A DNA stretch of 8,186 nucleotides from assembly GCA_026991065.1 (NCBI GenBank), contig JALXCG010000116.1, positions 1-8,186 of the forward strand. The letters are read 5' to 3'. The notes beneath the pieces are model-generated. The model was not told the DNA's origin, ran no database searches, and saw nothing but the letters and a program-made list of their open reading frames with translations. The position numbers and the translations under genes are program-made. The stretch comes from JALXCG01 sp026991065 [NCBI: Gemmatimonadota bacterium]. GTDB taxonomy: Bacteria > GCA-2686955. This document shows positions 1 through 5,060 of the stretch, piece after piece. The first letter of the stretch is position 1. Every line of letters starts with the position of its first letter.

Positions 1-69
1 GCCGCCAACCACCCACACCCCCAACGCCGTCCAGCGCAGGCCCCGCAATCGTCCGTTTTGTTTGCGCAT
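1..69 (-). CDS. 5' end of an exported or membrane protein (partial, runs off left edge)
   Basis: An ATG at 69-67 opens a frame that stays open for 23 codons to the window edge. The translation begins MRKQNGRLRGLR and continues with the hydrophobic run WTALGVWVVGG. Five basic residues followed by a hydrophobic stretch is the n-region and h-region pattern of a Sec signal peptide or a first transmembrane segment. A Shine-Dalgarno-like GGAGAG lies five bases upstream of the ATG, which strongly supports this start. The gene is on the same strand as the two large genes and lies downstream of a strong terminator, so it probably has its own promoter in 81-628. Only the leader is visible, so the function of the mature protein cannot be stated. 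It could be another secreted protein like its neighbours, but that is inference. Confidence 0.72.
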   Translation of the reverse strand, partial: MRKQNGRLRGLRWTALGVWVVGG

Positions 70-74
70 CGTCT

Positions 75-80
75 CTCTCC
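75..80 (-). promoter_or_regulatory. Ribosome-binding site for the left-edge gene
   Basis: Read on the minus strand this is GGAGAG, followed by AGACG and the ATG at 69-67. The five-base spacing is close to ideal. It fixes the start of the left-edge gene, which would otherwise be too short to call. Confidence 0.7.
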
Positions 81-628
81 GGCAACGCCATGAAAAGGGC
101 GCTCAATGCCGAGCAGCGCCGCGTCGCAGAGCGCACCGCCCGCCAGGTTCAGTCGCAAGCACCCGCTTTTTAAGTCTCCATCGCGCGGGACAATCTTGGA
201 TCTTTTCTTGCCGGAGCGTTCTTTTCTGTGCACCGCCGGCGCGCGCCCCCACCCCGCCGGCCCGCGCAGCGGAGCAGACTTCTCTCCGGCGCGCATCCCT
301 CCTGGCCGAAGCCGCGCCATCCGTTCCGCCCCGGCGCTCGGCTCAAAACCCGCCGCAACCGTTGCGGGCCATGCTCCCTCTGCTCGCAGCAGGACCTCGA
401 TTCTGGACGATGCGCTCTACATCTCTCGCGAAATCGGCGAGGGCGCAGCAGCGAGATCGCTGGCCCCCGGGGCCATGTTGATGGCCCACGCTCCGGCACG
501 GGCATGTATAGCGGCGATTTGAACCGGCCGTGGTTGGAGTCGTGACGCATCGAGCACAAGGAGAACTGGCCCGGGCAGCGGAGACAACCATCTGTGACAG
601 AGAAAACAATGCGGACTGTAGAACGGCG
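81..628. other. Intergenic region, apparently noncoding
   Basis: About 550 bases separate the terminator of the protease gene from the leader of the left-edge gene. Several overlapping frames are open here on both strands, for example 106-522 plus and 170-637 minus. They translate to Arg/Pro/Ala-rich sequence with no recognisable motif and no convincing ribosome-binding site, as expected of GC-rich noncoding DNA. Local structure is limited. TGGCCCCCGGGGCCA at 461-475 is a perfect dyad around one central base, and GGCCAT-GTTG-ATGGCC at 471-486 is a second dyad overlapping it. TCTTTTCT occurs twice, at 201-208 and 220-227. The promoter of the left-edge gene probably lies here. The AT-richer patch around 166-207 is the best place to look, but I see no well-spaced -35/-10 pair. 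Confidence 0.55.
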
Positions 629-676
629 CAAGAACAAGCTCCCCTCCCCGTTCGCATGCGCGCCGGGGAGGGGAGC
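629..676 (-). terminator. Strong intrinsic terminator after the protease gene
   Basis: A perfect 13-bp inverted repeat has arms GCTCCCCTCCCCG at 638-650 and CGGGGAGGGGAGC at 664-676, separated by a 13-base loop (651-663). It begins 23 bases after the TAG stop of the protease gene. Read on the minus strand the hairpin is followed by TTGTTCTT, a T-rich tail suited to rho-independent termination. On the plus strand the hairpin is not followed by a T-run, so it acts in the direction of the protease gene. The loop contains GCATGC and can fold further. Confidence 0.85.
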
Positions 677-699
677 CCTGTGTTATTGACGGGAAAGCG

Positions 700-3600
700 C
701 TACGGCAGCTTGGTAAACAGTAGCCTGTCCTCGGTGCAGGAGGCATCCGGATATTCGCCGGAGCGAACGACATACTCGTAGTTGCCACCGGGGGCATAGG
801 CAGGAACGCTGAGGCCGAAGTCGCGGCCGCCGGAGCCGAGCGGGGCCAGGGTCACCGGGGCTGGACCGACAATAGGACCGTACTCACTTCCGTCCGGCAG
901 CAACAGCATGGTCCACACGTCGCGGCGATGCAGTTGGTTGGTCTGGTTGTCGATCTCCAGAGTGTACTGGAAGCTGCCTCCACCCTCGGGAATGACGATC
1001 GATGTGTCCGGAGAGGTGATGCTGACCGCAAACGGGCAGTCATGCAGCAGCGAGGTGCCGACAATCAGCTCACCGGGGGTGGTAGCCGCCATCACCGTGC
1101 CGTCCGCCAGCAAGACGTCCGCCAGGTCGAGGGGGGACCCTTGGCCCGGCTTGCCGATCACCTCAAATTCCAGGAAGAGTAGGCTACCCGCGCCGCGCAG
1201 GGGCTGGCCCGTTGCCGTCACCTCGACGCGGTCCGCCAGTGGCGTCACCTGCACATCCCAGCCAGCGCTCATGCTGCCACCAAGACGGTAGCCGCCCGTG
1301 GCCACCAGGATTGACGGGTCGAAGTCCAGCGTCAAGCTGTAGCGATCGATGCCGCGACCGAAAGCTTCGCTGCCGATGTTCACCGGCACCATCACCAACT
1401 CTTTGGGCATGGCGCGCATGTGCGGCATGAAGACCGCCATCTTCGAGACCTCCTCCGCCACCGAAATGGCGCTGTGGCAGACGCGCTTGAAGGGGACCTG
1501 CGTCAAATTGCTTTCGCCCAGCGCCAGCGTTTCGATGCTGTAGCTGCCAGGGATGTTGACCACCTCCATGGTGAAGTTGGCGTAGACTCCGTCGTTCGGC
1601 TTGCCGTCGCGGTGCTGACCGTCGTCGAAGAGTGGCAGCGCAACATTCTGCTGCCGCGGCGTCGAGATCGAGGCGGTCACCTGGGCACCAACGACGGGCA
1701 GGCCGTTCTCGAACAGGTGCTCTTCGATGGTCAAGGGCAGGAAGAGACCGTCATTCTTGACGCTCATGGTCGCCTTCAGCATGGTGTAGGCGGATGCCGA
1801 CACATAAATGCGGTCGTCTCCACCAGCGCGACCATTCATGCGTACCTGCCAGCGACCGGTGCGCGGCTTGGTCACGGTGTAGGTCATCAGAGTGACGTCT
1901 TCGAGGTACTCGATCAGGGAATCGAGGCCGGCTTCGACGGGGTCGATAATGCGGCCACCGGGCTCGATCAGCTCGAGGGTGCCGTTGGTGTTGTCCAACT
2001 CCCAGAGGGCGCTGAAGCGTACGTCATCGATGGAGGGATCCACATCGAAGAAGGCCGTCACGTCGTAGAAGTCGGAGACGTCCTGCTGAATCAGACCGAG
2101 CTGTTGCCGACCGGCGGCTCTGTTGAGGGAGAGCTGATAGCCCTTGATCAGGGGCACGCCACCCGCGGCCAAAGCATTGGCGCCACCGTTTCCACCCATG
2201 CCCGCCGCCAGGCCATCGGCCCCGGCGAAGAAGTACTCGCCGCCGGTATCGCCGGCGATCATCTGCAAAGAGTCGGCATCGACATCGGTGGGGCTGGAGG
2301 CAAAGCCAATGGTGTAGGCGTCGGTGGTCGAGGGCAGCATTGGCACCACACTTTCCACCCACGGGGCGGTGTTGCTCTTACCATCCGACATCAGAATGAT
2401 CGACTGTGGATAGTTGGCAGGGCTGGCCAGCAGGAATTGACCTTGCGCCGTGCCCAGACCGCCGCCGATGGAGGTAGCGCCGCCGGCGGTCAAACCGTCG
2501 ATGGCAGTGATGGCATCATTCTTGATGCTTTCGGAGGTGATCTCCGTCATGTAATAATCAACCGACGACGTACTACTGTAGCTGGTTACGGCAATGCGGT
2601 CGCCGGTATTCATCAAGCGTACCACTTGTGCGGCCGCATTCTGAGCAGCCGAAATCTTGCTGCCGCTCATGCTTCCGGACCGGTCGATGCTGAGGGCAAT
2701 ATCCACGGGATCCGGCTGCAGGTCGATGACGGCGCGGGCGATCACTTCCTGCATGGCGCGATTGATATTGACACGTCCATAGCCTAGCTCCACCGAGTGA
2801 CCGGGTCGGCTGGCATCGTGATTGTAGTCATAACCGCCCACTGCATCGGCGCTGAACTCCAGAATCTCTTGCACTTCATCAGGAGTCAGCGACGAACCGG
2901 CAGGGCTGATGTGAATATGTTGCGAAATGACCAACGCCGCCGCGCCGGCCACCACTGGGGTGGCCGAGGATGTACCGTTGAAAGTGGAGATGTAGTCGCT
3001 GGCAGAGTAGCCCGAGGCGCCGGTGCGGTCGGTGGTGTAGATGTTGACGCCGGGGGCGGCAATGCTGAGACTATCGCCATAGTTGGAGCCCCACCAATAC
3101 TCACCGTCACAGCTTGTGGTGCTCTTGCGCTCGTCGCACTCGCTGGTAGCTCCAACTGCGATGGCTTGCTCATAGATGGCCGGGTAGGAGATCGGCGTGG
3201 TGTTGCTATTGCCGGCGGCGAAACAGACCACGGCGCCTGCGGCCTTGGCATTGATAACCGCCGAGTGCACCGCGGTGAAGTCGCCGCTGCTCATAGCCCA
3301 ACTGTTACTCAGAACCACGCCATCGTAGTCATCGACGAAGCTGGCGGCATAGTTGATAGCATCGGCGCGATTGGCGTTCATGCCTGAATTGAGATCGACC
3401 TTGAGCGGCATGATGCGGCAGCTTCCCGCGACCCCCGCGACCCCGGTGGAGTTGTCGGTGACGGCGGCGGCAATACCGGCGCACGCAGTGCCGTGATTGC
3501 CGTCATCGTCGGGATCGTTGTCGTCGTCATCGAAGTCCCAACCGATCAAATCGTCGATCTGGCCATTGCCGTCGTCGTCCACGCCGTCGATGTCGTCGGG

Positions 3601-4581
3601 GTCCAACACCCAGCCGGTGCCGTCCCACTCCAGAGTGGCGCCATCGCCGTCGGCGTCTTCGCCCAAATTCTGCCAAATGTTACCCCGCAGGTCTTCATGG
3701 TCCCAGTCGACGCCGGTGTCGATGATGGCGATCAACACATTGGGATCACCGGTTTCCACGTCCCACGCTTCACGTGCATCTATGTCGGCATCGGCGGTTC
3801 CGCCAGTGGAGCCGGTGTTGTGGAGGGCCCATTGTTGGCTGTAGTAGTTGTCGTTGACGTCTCCCATGGCGTCGTTGAAGCTGATCACGTTCAGCTCGGC
3901 AAAGCGTACCTGCGGCTGAGCCTGGAAGGTACGGATCATCTCGAAGGGATCGCTGCCGGCGGGCACACGGAGGGTGTAGTAGCCCGGTGTCCAGTGATCC
4001 TTGACGATCTCGCAGTCATGGGATTCGATCAGCGCCAACATGTTGGCTTCGGTTGCGTCGTTCTCGAACTGCACGGTGAGTTCGTCGGGGATGAAGTACT
4101 TGGTAAAGCCTTCCTGATCCACCAGCGCACGCTGGACCGCGCGCACTTCCGGCACCGCCCTCAGCAGGCGCACGAGTTGGTCAGGCCGGGCGTCAGCGGG
4201 AGCGGTGACCACGGCGAAACGGTGCTTGTCAATGGCATCGTGCATGATCGTCAGGCCGTACTGCGCCACCAGGGCTTGAATGTCCGCTTTGCTGACACCT
4301 TCGCGCAATGAGGCGAACTGGATCATGATGCTGCGGTCGGTTGGAGTGAAGCTGTATTGCTTGCCGAACAGCTTGTCGCGGTAGGCGTAGTCGGCGTGAC
4401 TCAGGTCCAGGGCGTTGCCCGTGAGGGGTAGGGCAATGCTCGATGCCAGCGCCAGGCCAAATAGTGCGTGACGCGGGCAGCGGCGGCGGAACTTCCGATT
4501 GGTTGGAGACGGAGGGGGCGTGGCAAGGCATGTGCCGTTGCTCTGCATGTGGTTGGCAAGTATTGGTTGTAGCTGGTGCAT
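700..4581 (-). CDS. Secreted subtilisin-family (S8) protease with VWA and cohesin-like domains
   Basis: This 1293-residue protein should be an extracellular serine endopeptidase with adhesive modules. The frame is open upstream to 4836, but I start at 4581 (MHQLQ) because GAGAGG precedes it and the added residues look noncoding. Domains, in order: a signal peptide with a long basic n-region (NRKFRRR, 28-34), hydrophobic core about 39-53, and likely cleavage after TGNA (57). Two propeptide-like beta-alpha-beta units follow at about 83-155 and 167-235. The peptidase S8 domain spans about 245-615, with Asp288 (IAIIDTGVD), His363 (GNHGTACAGI), oxyanion Asn458 (AAGNSN) and Ser538 (FNGTSSATP). A highly Asp-rich insert at 308-361 is probably a calcium site. 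Cys367/388 and Cys482/491 could form disulfides. A VWA domain covers about 625-795 with intact MIDAS: DRSGSMS at 633, TSIGGG at 703, SDG at 732. An Ig-like domain has an FDDG...DG...NDGVY loop (985-1000). A cohesin-like domain occupies about 1047-1175 and a final beta-rich domain about 1182-1293. No sorting tail or membrane anchor is visible. Protease assignment is firm; substrate is unknown. Confidence 0.93.
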   Translation of the reverse strand: MHQLQPILANHMQSNGTCLATPPPSPTNRKFRRRCPRHALFGLALASSIALPLTGNALDLSHADYAYRDKLFGKQYSFTPTDRSIMIQFASLREGVSKADIQALVAQYGLTIMHDAIDKHRFAVVTAPADARPDQLVRLLRAVPEVRAVQRALVDQEGFTKYFIPDELTVQFENDATEANMLALIESHDCEIVKDHWTPGYYTLRVPAGSDPFEMIRTFQAQPQVRFAELNVISFNDAMGDVNDNYYSQQWALHNTGSTGGTADADIDAREAWDVETGDPNVLIAIIDTGVDWDHEDLRGNIWQNLGEDADGDGATLEWDGTGWVLDPDDIDGVDDDGNGQIDDLIGWDFDDDDNDPDDDGNHGTACAGIAAAVTDNSTGVAGVAGSCRIMPLKVDLNSGMNANRADAINYAASFVDDYDGVVLSNSWAMSSGDFTAVHSAVINAKAAGAVVCFAAGNSNTTPISYPAIYEQAIAVGATSECDERKSTTSCDGEYWWGSNYGDSLSIAAPGVNIYTTDRTGASGYSASDYISTFNGTSSATPVVAGAAALVISQHIHISPAGSSLTPDEVQEILEFSADAVGGYDYNHDASRPGHSVELGYGRVNINRAMQEVIARAVIDLQPDPVDIALSIDRSGSMSGSKISAAQNAAAQVVRLMNTGDRIAVTSYSSTSSVDYYMTEITSESIKNDAITAIDGLTAGGATSIGGGLGTAQGQFLLASPANYPQSIILMSDGKSNTAPWVESVVPMLPSTTDAYTIGFASSPTDVDADSLQMIAGDTGGEYFFAGADGLAAGMGGNGGANALAAGGVPLIKGYQLSLNRAAGRQQLGLIQQDVSDFYDVTAFFDVDPSIDDVRFSALWELDNTNGTLELIEPGGRIIDPVEAGLDSLIEYLEDVTLMTYTVTKPRTGRWQVRMNGRAGGDDRIYVSASAYTMLKATMSVKNDGLFLPLTIEEHLFENGLPVVGAQVTASISTPRQQNVALPLFDDGQHRDGKPNDGVYANFTMEVVNIPGSYSIETLALGESNLTQVPFKRVCHSAISVAEEVSKMAVFMPHMRAMPKELVMVPVNIGSEAFGRGIDRYSLTLDFDPSILVATGGYRLGGSMSAGWDVQVTPLADRVEVTATGQPLRGAGSLLFLEFEVIGKPGQGSPLDLADVLLADGTVMAATTPGELIVGTSLLHDCPFAVSITSPDTSIVIPEGGGSFQYTLEIDNQTNQLHRRDVWTMLLLPDGSEYGPIVGPAPVTLAPLGSGGRDFGLSVPAYAPGGNYEYVVRSGEYPDASCTEDRLLFTKLP

Positions 4582-4585
4582 AGCG

Positions 4586-4591
4586 CCTCTC
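4586..4591 (-). promoter_or_regulatory. Ribosome-binding site choosing the protease start at 4581
   Basis: On the minus strand this reads GAGAGG, four bases before the ATG at 4581-4579. The alternative in-frame ATG at 4548 is preceded by TTGCCAACCAC, with no purine-rich site. The most upstream ATG at 4836 would add 85 residues of Arg/Pro/His-rich sequence ahead of a signal peptide. The 4581 start gives a long but workable signal peptide. Confidence 0.55.
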
Positions 4592-4620
4592 AAGCAGGGG
4601 GTAAGGGGAGTAGCAGAGTG

Positions 4621-4641
4621 GCCGGCCGTCAACCGGCCGGC
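4621..4641 (-). promoter_or_regulatory. Strong hairpin in the probable leader of the protease gene
   Basis: GCCGGCCG at 4621-4628 and CGGCCGGC at 4634-4641 are perfect 8-bp arms around a 5-base loop, all G-C pairs. The hairpin ends about 40 bases upstream of the protease ATG and is not followed by a T-run on either strand, so it is not a standard terminator. If transcription starts further upstream it would sit in the mRNA leader, where it could stabilise the transcript or affect elongation. It could also be a DNA-level dyad bound by a protein. Its role is inference; only the repeat is seen. Confidence 0.45.
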
Positions 4642-4878
4642 TTCTGCCAATGAAGGGGTGAAAGGGGGCCGTCGGTGGTCGGGAATCCCCCGTGCATGGG
4701 GTAGCCGGTGTGCAACCGATTCTTGCCACGGCAAGTTTCGGTGTCGCCTGGACGGGCGATCTTGCCGGGAACTCAGGGCGCGGTAATGTCGGCTGTGACC
4801 ATTCGCGCCCACCGGAACGTCGTACCATCGCGGCACACTCCACGGTCCGGTTGGTTTGAACTCATGTGAGAAGTGCGG

Positions 4879-4897
4879 CGCACCACCTGTTGGTGCG
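4879..4897. repeat. Inverted repeat, 7-bp arms with 5-base loop
   Basis: CGCACCA (4879-4885) and TGGTGCG (4891-4897) flank CCTGT. It lies two bases from a second hairpin at 4900-4930, and together they could form a compact structured segment. No T-run follows on either strand. It could be part of a structured RNA, or a protein-binding dyad, or chance in GC-rich DNA. Confidence 0.35.
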
Positions 4898-4899
4898 GC

Positions 4900-4930
4900 A
4901 CCAGCGCCGTACGAAGTACGGAGAACTGGT
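4900..4930. repeat. Two-stem hairpin with internal loop
   Basis: An inner perfect stem CCGTAC-GAA-GTACGG (4907-4921) is enclosed by an outer stem ACCAG (4900-4904) with CTGGT (4926-4930), leaving an internal loop of two bases on one side and four on the other. A tri-loop hairpin nested in a second stem is more RNA-like than a simple dyad. It lies about 130 bases after the beta-helix stop and 320 bases before the protease start. Function is unknown. Confidence 0.35.
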
Positions 4931-5010
4931 GCATGGCGTGGGTGCTGGACGGAGGCCGGGGGTCGGCCGAGGAGGCGCTGCCAGCATGGGGCGCCGTGGT
5001 TGTTCCGGCG

Positions 5011-5049
5011 CTTGGCAAGCCAAGTCCCGGCCCCTTGCTACGGGGCCGG
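5011..5049 (-). terminator. Tandem hairpins after the beta-helix gene, possible transcript end
   Basis: The first hairpin met by transcription is the 8-bp perfect stem CCGGCCCC (5027-5034) with GGGGCCGG (5042-5049) around a 7-base loop, starting 11 bases after the TAG stop of the beta-helix gene. A second dyad, CTTGGC-AA-GCCAAG (5011-5024), follows immediately. Neither is followed by a T-run on the minus strand, so these are not textbook intrinsic terminators. They are well placed to end or protect the mRNA of the beta-helix gene, possibly with Rho. The position supports separate transcription of the two large genes. Confidence 0.5.
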
Positions 5050-5060
5050 CAAGAGCGCCA

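Larger units (their letters stand above)
4642..5010. other. Intergenic region between the beta-helix and protease genes, rich in small inverted repeats
   Basis: No gene is convincing in this stretch. The open frames, for example 4773-5018 minus and 4866-5231 plus, give Arg/Pro/Ala-rich translations without motifs. What it does hold is inverted repeats: CTTGCC-AC-GGCAAG at 4722-4735, CGCACCA-CCTGT-TGGTGCG at 4879-4897, and a two-stem element at 4900-4930. GTGCGGC is also directly repeated at 4873-4879 and 4893-4899. The protease promoter should lie here or just downstream, but I find no consensus-like, well-spaced pair. TTGACG on the minus strand at 4632-4627 lies inside the leader hairpin and has no good -10 partner. 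I looked for riboswitch hallmarks and tRNA T-arm motifs and found none. Confidence 0.5.

Noticed and set aside
170-637. A 155-codon minus-strand frame between the protease gene and the left-edge gene
   Set aside because: The translation is Arg/Pro/Cys-rich without motifs, its start abuts the terminator stem, and several other frames are equally open here.
1420-2787. A 455-codon open frame on the plus strand inside the protease gene
   Set aside because: It lies entirely opposite well-supported S8 and VWA coding sequence and has no motif or ribosome-binding site. Long antisense frames are expected opposite GC-rich genes.
4627-4632. TTGACG on the minus strand as a -35 box for the protease gene
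   Set aside because: It lies inside the GC hairpin and no TATAAT-like hexamer occurs 16-18 bases downstream.
4713-4732. Possible sigma-54 promoter on the minus strand (TGGCAAG ... TTGCA)
   Set aside because: The distance between the GG and GC elements is two bases longer than the strictly conserved spacing.
4582-4836. Extension of the protease to the upstream ATG at 4836
   Set aside because: It would add 85 Arg/Pro/His-rich residues before the signal peptide and read through the GC hairpin. The start at 4581 has a purine-rich ribosome site.
4773-5060. A frameshifted sorting domain after the beta-helix stop
   Set aside because: Other minus-strand frames here give Pro/Arg/Ser-rich sequence with no beta-sandwich pattern or sorting motif.
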